Positions 7,590-17,021 of a stretch of DNA of 51,588 nt are shown here, piece after piece (position 1 is the first letter of the stretch; each line of letters opens with the position of its first letter). The DNA comes from an uncultured Oscillospiraceae bacterium (GTDB lineage Bacteria > Bacillota > Clostridia > Oscillospirales > Oscillospiraceae): positions 1-51,588 of the forward strand of contig CANPWZ010000012.1 of NCBI GenBank assembly GCA_947585425.1, given 5' to 3'. The notes under the pieces were generated by a model. That model saw only the letters and a program-made list of their open reading frames with translations. It made no database searches and had not been told where the DNA came from. A program made the position numbers and the translations under genes.

Positions 7590-8785
7590 GGCCTCTTTCC
7601 TCTCGTATAGTATGTATAGGCCTCCGTTGTATTGTGGTGGACGACGCGGCCCCGCTCCTCCATCTCCTGGATGGGCAGCCAGGCCCCCATGGCCACCGCC
7701 CCGTCCAGATCCTCATAGGCCAGCGCCCGCAGCTCCTCCACCTCCGGGAACTCCCGGTTGGGCTCGATGTAGTCGGCCAGGTAGAGCAGCTTTTCCTCCA
7801 GGCTCATATCCGCCCGGGCGGTGGTGTGGTAGCGGATGGCCTCCACCACCGCGTCCTCCTGCCCGAACACGTATTTCGCCAGCGCCGCCCCGCTCTTGGA
7901 GTGGAGCAGCTTTTCCGCCGTCCGCTCCAGCTCGTCCAGGGGCTCGCCGTATTTGCCGCAGGCGGCCAGATGCTCCTCCAGCGTCCAGTATTTCGTGCAG
8001 TCGTGGAGGATGGCCGCGCGGCGCATGACGTCCTCGTCCGCACCCCAGCGGCGGGCCAGGCTCGCCGCGGTCTCCTCGGTGCCGCGGATGTGGGCCAGCC
8101 GCTTAGCCTTCACCATGGACCAGGACACCCGGCGCAGGTCCTCCATCGTCAGATGGGCCAAATCGGCCTTTGTCCCGTACAACCCCTCCCGGAGGATGAA
8201 GCCGTGTACCGCCGGGGCCAGGAACCCGTCCCCCTCTCCCCGGCTCAGGCACTCCCGCAGCCGGGTGGAGGAGACCTCCACCAGATCCGGGATGGCGATG
8301 AGTTCCACCCGGGCGCCGTAGTCCCGCTCCAGCCGGGCCTTCTGGACCTCGAAGGCCGCACGGTCGTCGGACAGGCTCCGGGCAAAGGCACAGATCCCGG
8401 CCTGTTTCAGGATGCGCTCCGGCTCGTGCCAGGTGTGGAGGGTCAGGAACATATCCGTCCCCACCAGCAGCCACAACTGGTCCCCCGGCCAGCGCTCCGC
8501 GGCCTCCGCCAGCGTGTCGGAGGTAAAGCTCTTGCCCTGCCGCTCTATCTCCACGTCCCAGACCTCGGTGACCCTGGGCAGCAGCAGGTTGTCCGCCGCC
8601 ACAGCCGTCATCTCCAGCCGCTTTTCCGGGGAGGGGCTGCCGGGGGCCAGTTCCTTGTGGGGAGGGTCCCCCGCCGGGACGAACACCAATTTGTCCAGCT
8701 TCAGCGCGCCGATGGCCGCCCTGGCCGCCGCCATGTGGCCCAGATGGGGCGGGTTGAAGCTGCCGCCGTAGATGCCGATCTTCAT
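7586..8785 (-). CDS. nadD: Fused NadD nicotinate-nucleotide adenylyltransferase and YqeK HD phosphohydrolase
   Basis: A 399-residue fusion. Residues 1-200 are NadD (NAD synthesis; nicotinate mononucleotide to dinucleotide): GGSFNPPHLGH at 7-17, VPAGDPPHK near 36 and the SSTRLR motif at 172-177. Residues about 210-399 are YqeK, an HD-domain Ap4A hydrolase: H232, HD at 261-262, H295, H320 and D338 supply metal ligands. In many Firmicutes the genes are adjacent but separate; here one unbroken frame joins them. ATG at 8783-8785. The 3' end overlaps the LCP gene by 4 bases. Confidence 0.95.
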   Translation of the reverse strand: MKIGIYGGSFNPPHLGHMAAARAAIGALKLDKLVFVPAGDPPHKELAPGSPSPEKRLEMTAVAADNLLLPRVTEVWDVEIERQGKSFTSDTLAEAAERWPGDQLWLLVGTDMFLTLHTWHEPERILKQAGICAFARSLSDDRAAFEVQKARLERDYGARVELIAIPDLVEVSSTRLRECLSRGEGDGFLAPAVHGFILREGLYGTKADLAHLTMEDLRRVSWSMVKAKRLAHIRGTEETAASLARRWGADEDVMRRAAILHDCTKYWTLEEHLAACGKYGEPLDELERTAEKLLHSKSGAALAKYVFGQEDAVVEAIRYHTTARADMSLEEKLLYLADYIEPNREFPEVEELRALAYEDLDGAVAMGAWLPIQEMEERGRVVHHNTTEAYTYYTRGKRP

Positions 8786-8863
8786 GAGATCACCGCCTCA
8801 GGAGTTTATCACGGACCCACCGTCAAATCATGGACAAAACGTATCCGATCTGTAAAATCTGCG

Positions 8864-9178
8864 CTACCGGGCCAATTTGATGCGCTTCTCTTTGGGCTTA
8901 CTGTGGGTCTCCCGGTACAGGACGAACTTGCTTCCGATGACCTGCACCACCTCGGCCCGGACGGCCCTGGCAAGCTCCTCCGCCCCCTCCCGGCTGGACA
9001 GGGGGCTGTTCTCCAGCACCCTGCCCTTGATGAGCTCCCGGGCCTCCAGGGCGTCGTCCGCCTGTTTGATGAGGTTGTCCCCCACCCCGTCCTTTCCGAT
9101 GTGGACGATGGTGTCGATGTCGTTGGCGAGGCCCCGCAGCTGGGCCCGTTGCTTGCTTGTCAAATCCAAAGGCTTCAC
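8864..9178 (-). CDS. yhbY: YhbY-family CRM-domain RNA-binding protein
   Basis: A protein of about 104 residues with the YhbY/CRM fold, linked to ribosome assembly. Typical sequence: LTSKQRAQLRGLAND near the start, VHIGKDGVGDNLIKQADDALEARELIKG in the middle (GxxG-type loop GKDGVG) and VQVIGSKFVLYRE near the end. There is no ATG. GTG at 9176-9178, overlapping the rdgB stop by 3 bases, or TTG at 9167-9169 (which gives the family-like MDLTSKQR) are both possible. The gene order yhbY-nadD-yqeK-rsfS is conserved in Firmicutes. Confidence 0.92.
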   Translation of the reverse strand: MKPLDLTSKQRAQLRGLANDIDTIVHIGKDGVGDNLIKQADDALEARELIKGRVLENSPLSSREGAEELARAVRAEVVQVIGSKFVLYRETHSKPKEKRIKLAR

Positions 9179-9771
9179 ACCTCTTTTTCCTTCAAATACG
9201 CCGCCAGCTTCTCCGCGAAGGCCCGCAGCGCCTTGCCACGGTGGGAAATGGCGTTCTTCTCCTCCGGGGAGAGCTGGGCGAAGGTCTTTTTCAGCCCCGG
9301 CAGGAAGAACACCGGGTCGTAGCCGAAGCCGCCCTCCCCCATGGGGGCGAAGGCGATGGTCCCCGGGCACTCCCCTCTCGCGGTGATCACGTCTCCATTC
9401 GGGAAACAGCAGGTGACCACCGACACGAATTTGGCCCCTCTGGGCTGGCCCCGCAGGTTCTCCAGCAGCAGGCGGTACCGGCCCGTGTCGTCCAGGCCGG
9501 GGCCGCCGTACCGGGCGGACCACACGCCGGGGGCGCCGTTCAGGGCGTCCACGCACAGGCCGGAGTCGTCGGCCACGGCGGGCAGGCCGCTGGCCTCCAT
9601 CACCGCTCTGGCCTTCAGCAGGGAGTTCTCCTCGAAGGTGGAGCCGGTCTCCTCCACCTCCACGTCCACCCCGGCGTCGGCCTCGGAGCAGACCTCCACG
9701 CCCAGAGCGGACAGGATCTCGTTCAGCTCTACGAGTTTTTTGGGGTTTTTGCTCGCCAATACCAGCTTCAT
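9175..9771 (-). CDS. rdgB: XTP/dITP diphosphatase (RdgB/HAM1)
   Basis: A 198-residue house-cleaning NTP pyrophosphatase that removes ITP and XTP from the nucleotide pool. Motifs: [16 protein letters not shown] at 4-19, [20 protein letters not shown] near 67-86 (catalytic Asp), GYDPVFF near 152 and [10 protein letters not shown] near 178. The length matches the family. ATG at 9769-9771 and 15 bases after ftsY. Confidence 0.96.
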   Translation of the reverse strand: MKLVLASKNPKKLVELNEILSALGVEVCSEADAGVDVEVEETGSTFEENSLLKARAVMEASGLPAVADDSGLCVDALNGAPGVWSARYGGPGLDDTGRYRLLLENLRGQPRGAKFVSVVTCCFPNGDVITARGECPGTIAFAPMGEGGFGYDPVFFLPGLKKTFAQLSPEEKNAISHRGKALRAFAEKLAAYLKEKEV

Positions 9772-9786
9772 GCGTCTTTCCTCCCC

Positions 9787-10656
9787 TTACAGCAGGGCCT
9801 CGGTGAAGGCGTGGGGGTCGAAGGGCCGCAGGTCGTCCATCCCCTCGCCCACGCCCACGAACTTGACGGGCACCCCCAGCTCCCGGGCGATGGCGATGAC
9901 GATGCCCCCCTTGGCGGTGCCGTCCAGCTTGGTGAGGACGATGCCGGTGATGCCGGCGGCCCTGGCGAACTCCTGAGCCTGGATGAGGCCGTTCTGGCCG
10001 GTGGTGGCGTCCAGCACCAGCAGGGTCTCACGGCTGGAGTTTGGGCACTCCCGGTCGATGACCCGGCTGATCTTGTTCAGCTCGTTCATCAGGTTCTGCT
10101 TGTTGTGGAGCCGCCCGGCGGTGTCCACCAGCACCACATCGGCCTTCCGGGCCCGGGCGGCGTTCAGCGCGTCGTACACCACGGCGGCGGGGTCGGCCCC
10201 CTCGTACTGCTTGATGATCTCCACCCCGGCCCGTTCCGACCAGATGGTGAGCTGCTCGGCGGCGGCGGCCCGGAAGGTGTCCCCAGCGGCCAGGAGGACC
10301 TTTTTGCCCTCCCCCTTCCACCGGGCGGCCAGCTTGCCGATGGAGGTGGTCTTTCCCACCCCGTTCACCCCGATGAACAGCACGATGGCGGGGGCAGCGG
10401 ACAGGTCCACTTCCATGTCGTCGAAGGTCAGCTTCTCCGCCAGGATGTCCCGCATGAGGGCCCGGGCGCCCTCCACGTCCTTGACGCCCCGCTCCTTGCA
10501 GCGCTCTCTCAGCTCGTCCACCGCCTCCATGGTGGTGTCGGCCCCCATGTCGGCCATGACCAGGGACTCCTCCAGCTCGTCGTAGAAGTCGTCGTCCAGC
10601 TGGGAGAACAGGCCGTTGAAGATGGACAGCTTTTTGATCTTATCAAAGAATCCCAT
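9787..10656 (-). CDS. ftsY: Signal recognition particle receptor FtsY
   Basis: A 289-residue SRP GTPase that docks ribosome-SRP complexes at the membrane. It consists almost only of the NG domain; the acidic A domain found in E. coli is absent, as in many Gram-positives. GTPase motifs: [15 protein letters not shown] near 95, [16 protein letters not shown] near 177 and [10 protein letters not shown] near 240. N-terminus [10 protein letters not shown] is amphipathic and may bind lipids. It is 11 bases downstream of smc, the usual smc-ftsY pairing. Confidence 0.96.
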   Translation of the reverse strand: MGFFDKIKKLSIFNGLFSQLDDDFYDELEESLVMADMGADTTMEAVDELRERCKERGVKDVEGARALMRDILAEKLTFDDMEVDLSAAPAIVLFIGVNGVGKTTSIGKLAARWKGEGKKVLLAAGDTFRAAAAEQLTIWSERAGVEIIKQYEGADPAAVVYDALNAARARKADVVLVDTAGRLHNKQNLMNELNKISRVIDRECPNSSRETLLVLDATTGQNGLIQAQEFARAAGITGIVLTKLDGTAKGGIVIAIARELGVPVKFVGVGEGMDDLRPFDPHAFTEALL

Positions 10657-10667
10657 GTAGAATCCCC

Positions 10668-13600
10668 TTACTTGATGTTCAATTCCTTTTCCACGTCGTT
10701 GAGGTTGATGGTGAGCATCCGGCTCACGCCCTCCTCCTGCATGGTGACGCCGTAGAGCACGTCGGCCTCCTCCATGGTGCCGCGGCGGTGGGTGATGACG
10801 ATGAACTGGGTCTTGTCGCTCATGCGGCGCAGGTACCGGGCGAAGCGGGTCACGTTGGGGTCGTCCAGGGCGGCCTCGATCTCGTCCATGACGCAGAAGG
10901 GCGTGGGCCGCACCTTCAAAATGGCGAAGTACAGGGCGATGGCCACAAAGGCCCGCTCGCCGCCGGACAGCTGGCTCAGGGAGTTGACCACCTTGCCGGG
11001 TGGCTGGGCTTTGATGTTGATGCCGCAGTTCAGCACGTCGCTTGGGTCCTCCAGCTCCAGGGCGGCCCTGCCGCCGCCGAACAGCTCCAGGAAGGTGGAG
11101 CGGAACTCCTTGTCGATGAGGGCGAACTGCTCCCTGAAGATGCCGGTCATCTCGGCAGTGATCTGGCCGATGATGCCCTCCAGCTCCTTTTTGGCCTTGG
11201 CCACGTCGTCACGCTGCTCGGTAAAGAGGGTATACCGCTCGTTCACCCGCTGGAATTCCTCGATGGCGTCGGGGTTGATGTTCCCCAGGGCGGAGATGGA
11301 GCGCTTCAGCTCGGCGATGCGCCGCTGGGCCCTGGACACGCTCTCCAGCTCCACCCGCTGGGCCTTGGCCGCCTCGTGGGACAGCTGGTAGCTCTCCCAC
11401 AGCTTGTCCAGGATCTGGCTCTCCTCCATGGCGGCGGAGGCGTTCCTCTGCTCCAGGACGGAGACCTCCCGCTCCATGTTCAGAAGCTCGCTGTTCTTGT
11501 CCCTGGCCTGGCGGTCCGCCTGGTTGCGCTGGCCCTCCAGCTCCAGCTTTTCATCGTTGAGCTTCCGAAGGGCGGCGGCCCCCTCCTGGCTGGCGGCGCG
11601 GAGGGCGCCCAGGCGCTCCTCCTCCTGCCGGATGCGGTCCGCCAGCTCCGCGTTTTTGGACTCGAACTGCTGGATCATGGCGGCCCGGCCGGCGCTGTCG
11701 CCGGACAGGTCGTTTTTCAGCCGCTCCAGCTCGTCCAGGCCCTGCTTCGACGCGGCCCGCTCGCCCTCCAGCCCGGCCAGCTTCGCGCTGGACCCGGCAG
11801 ACCGGGTGTTGATGGCGGCCACCTTCTCCTGAAGCTCGGAGCGGCCCTGGGCCTTGGCCTCGGACGCGGCGCGCAGCGCGGCGGCGGAACCCTCCAGCTC
11901 CTCGATGCGCCGTTTGGCCTGGGCGGTGGCGGACTCATTCTCCCCCATGCGGCGGTGCACCTGCTCCCGCTCCCCCCGCAGGGTCCCGGCGCGGGCCTCC
12001 GTCTCCGCCAGAGCGGCGGCGGCGCTCTCCGCCCGCTCGGTGAGCTTCAGCACCGCGTCCTCCGCTTCCCGGAGCTGGCCGGAGGCGGCGTCCATCTCGT
12101 ACTCGGCGGCGGTCAGCTCCCGCTGGGCCTTCGCCAGCTCGTCAGCCGCCGCCTTCAGATCGGCGGCGAGACCGTCCCTCTGCTGATTCAGCCGCTCCAG
12201 CTCGTTGGCCCGGGACAGGATGCCCGCGGACCGGGACGCGGAGCCGCCGGTCATGGAGCCTCCGGCGTTCATCACCTGGCCGTCCAGGGTGACGATGCGG
12301 AACCGGTGGCCGAACTTCCGGGCGATGGCCATGGCCTTGTTCAGGTCGCTTGCCACCACGATGCGGCCCAGCAGGTTGGAGAATACGGCGGCGTACTGCC
12401 GGTCAAAGGAGATGAGATCGTCGGCCATGCCCACGAATCCGTCCTCTTTCTCCACCGCCCTGTCCTTGAAGTCGGCGGGCCGGATGGTGTTCATGGGCAG
12501 GAAGGTGGCCCGCCCGCCGTCCCGGCGTTTCAGCCACTCGATGGCGTTCCTGCCGTCCTCGTCCCGCTCCACCACCAGGTTCTGCATGGCGCCGCCCAGG
12601 GCGATCTCGATGGCCACGGCGTATTTGTCGGGCACATGGAGCAGGCCCGCCACCGGGCCCCGGACCCCCTTGAGGGAGCCCCGCTCCGCCTCCCCCATCA
12701 CCAGCTTCACCGCCTTGGAGTAGCCCTCGTACAGCTTCTCCATCTCGGTGAGCATCCTGATGCGGGAATTCAGGTTGTTCTCGTCCATCTGGAGGCGGCG
12801 GTGTTTCTCCTGGGCCTCCTCCAGCTTCCGGCGGCGGTTCTCACACCGCATTTTATAGCCGTTGATGACGTTTTGGGCGGCGTCCCGGTCCTCGGTGACC
12901 TGGGCCAGCTCTTTTTTGACCTCCTCCGCGGCCTTTTTGACCTCGGCGGTCTTATCCTCCTGCTCGGCCAGCTCCTGGCCCAGCTTTTCCTCCCGGTCCA
13001 GCAGCTCCTGGGCGGCGGCGGCCAGGGCGGACAACAGCTCCCGGGCCTCCCCGGCGGAGGCGGTCTCCAGCCGCTCCCGCTGCTGGAGGGCCTCCAGCTC
13101 GTCGCTGAGGGAGCCGGCGGAGGACAGCAGTTCCTCCGCCTGCCTCGCCAGAGCGTCGATCTCCCCCTGGCAGGCGGCCATCTCCTCCTCGATCTCCCGA
13201 AGGCGGCCCTCCCGCTCGGCGATCTGGGCGGCGATAGACCCCGCCCGGTCCTCCTGCTGGGCCAGCTCCTCTTTGATGCGGGCGGCGTTCTCGCTGTTGT
13301 TTCGGATGTCGTTTTTCAGCAGGGTGATGCCGTTCTCGCAGTTCAGCACCTGCTCGTCCAGCCCGGACTGCACGGTGCGAAGCTGCTCGGCGGAGATGTC
13401 CTTCTCCCGCATCCGGGCGGAGTAGTTCTCGCTGGCGGCGTAGAGCCGGTCCAGCTCCGCTTTGGCCTCCTCCCGCTGGGCCCGGGCGCTGGCCAGGTCG
13501 GTCTGGAGCTTGACGCTGTTTGCCCGAAGGCGCTCCAGCTGCTCCAGCCACACGGTGACCTCCAGCCCCTTCAATTCGTCCCGGAAGGCCAGGTATTTTT

Positions 13601-14237
13601 TCGTCTTTTCGGCGGCGGCCCGCAGGGGCTCCACCTGGAGCTCCAATTCGTCGATCTTGTCGTTGATGCGCACCAGGTTCTCGTCGGTGCGCTCCAGGCG
13701 GCGCTCCGCCTCCTCCTTGCGGTGGCGGAACCGGGAGATGCCGGCGGCCTCCTCAAAGATCTCCCTCCGGTCGGTGCTCTTCACCGACAGCACCTCGTCG
13801 ATCCTGCCCTGGCCGATGGTGGAATAGCCCTCCCGGCCCAGGCCGGTGTCCATGAACAGCTCGTTCACGTCCTTCAGCCGGCAGGCCTGGCGGTTGATAT
13901 AGTATTCGCTCTCCCCGGAGCGGTAATACCGGCGGGTCACCGCCACCTCCGTCTCCTCCATCTGGAAGATGTGCTCGGAGTTGTCCAGCACCAGGGTCAC
14001 CTCGGCAAAGCCCAGGCCCTTGCGCTGGGCGGTGCCCAGAAAGATGACGTCCTCCATCTTGCTGCCACGCAGGGTGCGGACGGACTGCTCCCCCATCACC
14101 CAGCGGATGGCGTCGGATAGATTGGACTTCCCGGAGCCGTTGGGCCCCACGATGGCCGTGATGTCGGAGCCGAAGGCCAGCACCGTCTTGTCCGGGAAGG
14201 ATTTGAATCCCTGTATTTCAAGCGCTTTCAGATACAA
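10668..14237 (-). CDS. smc: Chromosome segregation protein SMC
   Basis: A 1189-residue SMC protein, the normal family length, which organises and segregates the chromosome with ScpA and ScpB. Head motifs: Walker A GPNGSGKSN at 31-39, signature LSGGERAF starting at 1090 and Walker B VMDEIEAALDD near 1116. Two long coiled coils surround a hinge near residues 510-670. The start is best placed at TTG 14235-14237 (MYLKALEIQGFKSF), six bases after GAGGTG; no in-frame ATG fits. The upstream region has a clear promoter at 14303-14331. It heads the long minus-strand run to wecB. Confidence 0.96.
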   Translation of the reverse strand: MYLKALEIQGFKSFPDKTVLAFGSDITAIVGPNGSGKSNLSDAIRWVMGEQSVRTLRGSKMEDVIFLGTAQRKGLGFAEVTLVLDNSEHIFQMEETEVAVTRRYYRSGESEYYINRQACRLKDVNELFMDTGLGREGYSTIGQGRIDEVLSVKSTDRREIFEEAAGISRFRHRKEEAERRLERTDENLVRINDKIDELELQVEPLRAAAEKTKKYLAFRDELKGLEVTVWLEQLERLRANSVKLQTDLASARAQREEAKAELDRLYAASENYSARMREKDISAEQLRTVQSGLDEQVLNCENGITLLKNDIRNNSENAARIKEELAQQEDRAGSIAAQIAEREGRLREIEEEMAACQGEIDALARQAEELLSSAGSLSDELEALQQRERLETASAGEARELLSALAAAAQELLDREEKLGQELAEQEDKTAEVKKAAEEVKKELAQVTEDRDAAQNVINGYKMRCENRRRKLEEAQEKHRRLQMDENNLNSRIRMLTEMEKLYEGYSKAVKLVMGEAERGSLKGVRGPVAGLLHVPDKYAVAIEIALGGAMQNLVVERDEDGRNAIEWLKRRDGGRATFLPMNTIRPADFKDRAVEKEDGFVGMADDLISFDRQYAAVFSNLLGRIVVASDLNKAMAIARKFGHRFRIVTLDGQVMNAGGSMTGGSASRSAGILSRANELERLNQQRDGLAADLKAAADELAKAQRELTAAEYEMDAASGQLREAEDAVLKLTERAESAAAALAETEARAGTLRGEREQVHRRMGENESATAQAKRRIEELEGSAAALRAASEAKAQGRSELQEKVAAINTRSAGSSAKLAGLEGERAASKQGLDELERLKNDLSGDSAGRAAMIQQFESKNAELADRIRQEEERLGALRAASQEGAAALRKLNDEKLELEGQRNQADRQARDKNSELLNMEREVSVLEQRNASAAMEESQILDKLWESYQLSHEAAKAQRVELESVSRAQRRIAELKRSISALGNINPDAIEEFQRVNERYTLFTEQRDDVAKAKKELEGIIGQITAEMTGIFREQFALIDKEFRSTFLELFGGGRAALELEDPSDVLNCGINIKAQPPGKVVNSLSQLSGGERAFVAIALYFAILKVRPTPFCVMDEIEAALDDPNVTRFARYLRRMSDKTQFIVITHRRGTMEEADVLYGVTMQEEGVSRMLTINLNDVEKELNIK

Positions 14238-14302
14238 TGACCGCACCTCATTATCCTTTGAGTTTCCGTCTGCCTGCAAATACCCATAATAACAGATGAT
14301 AT

Positions 14303-14331
14303 ATTGTATCATCCCGCCCGCCGTTTTGCAA
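14303..14331 (-). promoter_or_regulatory. Sigma-A-type promoter of smc
   Basis: On the minus strand, TTGCAA (14326-14331) and TACAAT (14303-14308) are separated by exactly 17 bases. It lies about 65 bases upstream of the smc start codon. Confidence 0.7.
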
Positions 14332-14387
14332 CGGGGAATGCTCCAAATTTACCGTTTTTTGCTGTCGGCCCCGCCGTCGCCACCGTT

Positions 14388-14416
14388 AGTCTATCATAAT
14401 AGACCGCCCCTGTCAA
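14388..14416 (-). promoter_or_regulatory. Possible second smc promoter with an inverted repeat
   Basis: TTGACA (14411-14416), 17 bases, then TAGACT (14388-14393) on the minus strand. The dyad GTCTAT-CATA-ATAGAC (14389-14404) overlaps the -10 and spacer, so it could be an operator. The -10 is imperfect, hence modest confidence. Confidence 0.35.
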
Positions 14417-14430
14417 TCCCCGGGCGGACA

Positions 14431-14460
14431 CAAAAAGGGGCCGGACTTCCGTCCGGCCCC
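14431..14460 (-). terminator. Terminator of the pheB-hom-lysC operon
   Basis: A ten-base-pair stem (GGGGCCGGAC with GTCCGGCCCC, 14437-14460) followed on the minus strand by TTTTTG. It lies 17 bases after the lysC stop and upstream of the smc promoters. Confidence 0.85.
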
Positions 14461-14477
14461 TGGATATGCGTGCTGGA

Positions 14478-15704
14478 TCACTGCTCCCCGGTCAGCTCGT
14501 CGTAAAAGCGGTCGTGGATGACCCGCACCGCCCGGTCCGCGTCGTCGATGTGAACCAGCACCGACACCTTAATCTCGCTGGTGGAGATCATGTTGATGTT
14601 GATGCCCGCGTTGAACAGAGCCTCGAACATCCTGGCGGCCACGCCGGGGTTGTTCACCATGCCGGCCCCCACGATGGACACCTTGGCAATGTTGTCCGAC
14701 ACATCGATGCGGTCGAAGCGGATGGAGTCCCGGTTCTCCTCCAGCACCTTCCGGGCCAGATCCATGTCGCTCTTGGCCACAGTGAAGCTGATGTCCTTGG
14801 TGTCGCTGCGGCCGATGGACTGCAGGATGATGTCCACGTTCACGTTGTTCTTGGCCAGCAGGGAGAAAATCTTGTAGGCGATGCCGGGGGAGTTCTCCAG
14901 GCCCACCAGGGCCAGACGGGCGATATTCTTATCCTTGGCCACGCCGCTGATATAGGATTTTTCCATGTTCTTGACTACCTCCTTCACTTTCGTACCGGGC
15001 TTGCCGGAGAAGCTGGACAGCACCTCCAGGTTCACGTTGTAGCGCTTTGCCATCTCCACCGAGCGGTTGTGGAGCACCTGGGCGCCCAGGGAAGCCAGCT
15101 CCAGCATCTCGTCATAGGTGATCTCGTCCAGCTTGCGGGCGTTTGGCACCAGCCGGGGGTCGGCGGTGTAGACGCCGTCCACATCGGTGTAGATCTGGCA
15201 CAGGTCAGCGTGGAGGGCGGCGGCGATGGCCACCGCCGAGGTGTCCGACCCGCCCCGGCCCAGGGTGGTGATGTCCTCGTACTTGTTGATGCCCTGAAAG
15301 CCGGTGACGATGACGATCCGCTTTTTGTCCAGCTCGGTGCGGATGCGATCCGCCTTCACCCGCTTGATGCGGGCGTTGCCGTAGCCGGAGTTGGTGCGGA
15401 AGCCCGCCTGCCAGCCGGTGAGGGACACCACCGGGCAGTCCAGCGCCTCGATGGCCATGGCGCACAGGGCGCAGGACACCTGCTCCCCGGTGGACAGCAG
15501 CATATCCATCTCACGCTTAGAGGCGTGGGGGTTGATCTCGGCGGCCTTTTCGATCAGGTCGTCGGTGGTGTCGCCCTGGGCGGACAGCACCGCCACCACG
15601 TCGTTCCCCGCCCAGTAAGTACCGGTGATGATGCGGGCCACGTTGCGGATGCGCTCCGCGTCCGCCACAGAGGACCCGCCGAATTTTTGTACGATCAGTG
15701 CCAT
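14478..15704 (-). CDS. lysC: Aspartate kinase
   Basis: A 408-residue monofunctional aspartokinase that phosphorylates aspartate, the first step to lysine, threonine and methionine. The N-terminus MALIVQKFGGSSVAD holds the kinase KFGGxS motif; GFQGINKYEDITTLGRGGSD near 150-169 is the catalytic/substrate region; two ACT domains occupy about 265-400 and probably bind lysine or threonine as feedback inhibitors. The length equals the B. subtilis LysC alpha type. I chose ATG 15702-15704; another ATG two codons upstream is possible. It is last in the operon with hom and the ACT regulator. Confidence 0.95.
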   Translation of the reverse strand: MALIVQKFGGSSVADAERIRNVARIITGTYWAGNDVVAVLSAQGDTTDDLIEKAAEINPHASKREMDMLLSTGEQVSCALCAMAIEALDCPVVSLTGWQAGFRTNSGYGNARIKRVKADRIRTELDKKRIVIVTGFQGINKYEDITTLGRGGSDTSAVAIAAALHADLCQIYTDVDGVYTADPRLVPNARKLDEITYDEMLELASLGAQVLHNRSVEMAKRYNVNLEVLSSFSGKPGTKVKEVVKNMEKSYISGVAKDKNIARLALVGLENSPGIAYKIFSLLAKNNVNVDIILQSIGRSDTKDISFTVAKSDMDLARKVLEENRDSIRFDRIDVSDNIAKVSIVGAGMVNNPGVAARMFEALFNAGININMISTSEIKVSVLVHIDDADRAVRVIHDRFYDELTGEQ

Positions 15705-15788
15705 TCTCATTCCATCCTTCTCATGGGAAATTGATGACAGACGGGCCGGCGCCCGCCCATCCATTTTATGCGTGAAAGGGGCCGCCCG

Positions 15789-17000
15789 TCAGTCCAGCAC
15801 CCGGATGACGGACAGGGCCTTCAGCCCCGCAAGCTTTTCGTCCAGCTCCCCGCGGGTCAAGGCGTCGTCGGTGACGCAGGCACACTCGCCGTCCCCGGTG
15901 CCCCGGCCCGCCGGCAGCTTGCCGCCCAGGGCGTTTTTCAGCTCGTCGGCGGTGGCGGCCGCCCGCACGTACCAGCGGGACCTGAACTCCTCCACCCCGC
16001 CGGCGGCGTCCTCCCCGCCCGCGTCCCAAAGGAGGGCCTTCCGATGGCCCAGGTTCCGGGCCACGTCCATCACGTCGGCCACCACGGCGGAGGCCGTGGG
16101 CAGCTTGCCCGCCCCCCGGCCGTAGAACATCACGTCGCCGATGGCGTCTCCCCGGACGGAAATGGCGTTGAACACGTCCTCCACCCCGGACAGGGGGTTG
16201 GACTGGTCCACCAGATGGGGGGCCACATAGGCGCACACCCGGCCGTCCTCCAGCTTGATGGCCCGGCCCAGCAGCTTGATCTTCTTCCCCGCGCTCTCGG
16301 CGTAGTCCACATCGGCCAGGGAGACGCCCCGGATGCCCTCGGTGGGCACCTGTTCCGGGTAGATGTGCCTGCCGAAGGCGATGGCCGCCAGGATGCAGAT
16401 CTTCCGGCAGGCGTCGTGCCCGTCCACATCGGCGGAGGGGTCCCGCTCGGCGTAGCCCTTCTCCTGGGCCTCCTTCAGCGCCGCCTCGAAGGACAGCCCC
16501 GCCCGGATCATCCGGGTGAGGATGTAGTTGGTGGTGCCGTTGAGGATGCCGTAGATCTCCAGGATCTCGTTGGCGGCCAGACACTGGCTCAAAGGCCGGA
16601 TGATGGGGATGCCGCCCCCTACGCTGGCCTCGAACAGATAGCACACGCCCTTCTCCTTCGCCAGCCGGGTCAGCTCATAGCCGTGGGAGGCCACCAGCTC
16701 CTTGTTGGAGGTGACCACGCTCTTGCCAGCCTCCAACGCCCGCCGGGTGAAGTCCAGGGCCACCGTGGCCCCGCCGATGGTCTCCACCACGATGTCCACG
16801 TCCGGGTCGCCCTCGATGATGCCGAAATCCTTGATGAAACGATCCCGGAAGGGGCTGTCCGGGAAGTCCCGCACATCCAGGATGTATTTCAGCCGGATCA
16901 GGCCGTCGGCCTTGCGGGCGATGCTGCTCTCATGTCCGCACAGCACCTCGGCCACGCCGGAGCCCACTGTGCCAAAGCCCAATATCGCCACATTTACCAT
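15789..17000 (-). CDS. hom: Homoserine dehydrogenase
   Basis: A 403-residue enzyme that reduces aspartate semialdehyde to homoserine. The Rossmann motif GFGTVGSGV is at residues 8-16; ASVGGGIPIIRPL near 125, NGTTNYILTRM near 152 and DPSADVDGHDACRKICILA near 187 (substrate and catalytic Asp/Lys) are typical. The C-terminus from SRWYVRA (about 340) is an ACT domain, somewhat short and irregular. It lies between the PheB-like regulator and lysC, so the operon feeds the aspartate branch. Confidence 0.95.
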   Translation of the reverse strand: MVNVAILGFGTVGSGVAEVLCGHESSIARKADGLIRLKYILDVRDFPDSPFRDRFIKDFGIIEGDPDVDIVVETIGGATVALDFTRRALEAGKSVVTSNKELVASHGYELTRLAKEKGVCYLFEASVGGGIPIIRPLSQCLAANEILEIYGILNGTTNYILTRMIRAGLSFEAALKEAQEKGYAERDPSADVDGHDACRKICILAAIAFGRHIYPEQVPTEGIRGVSLADVDYAESAGKKIKLLGRAIKLEDGRVCAYVAPHLVDQSNPLSGVEDVFNAISVRGDAIGDVMFYGRGAGKLPTASAVVADVMDVARNLGHRKALLWDAGGEDAAGGVEEFRSRWYVRAAATADELKNALGGKLPAGRGTGDGECACVTDDALTRGELDEKLAGLKALSVIRVLD

Positions 17001-17021
17001 GCTCTCACCTCATTATGCCGG

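Noticed and set aside
10788-14120. A 1110-codon open frame on the plus strand opposite smc
   Set aside because: The composition is Gly/Leu/Pro/His-rich nonsense typical of the antisense of a G+C-rich gene; smc on the other strand is certain. The same holds for the long frame opposite dnaE (38228-41305).
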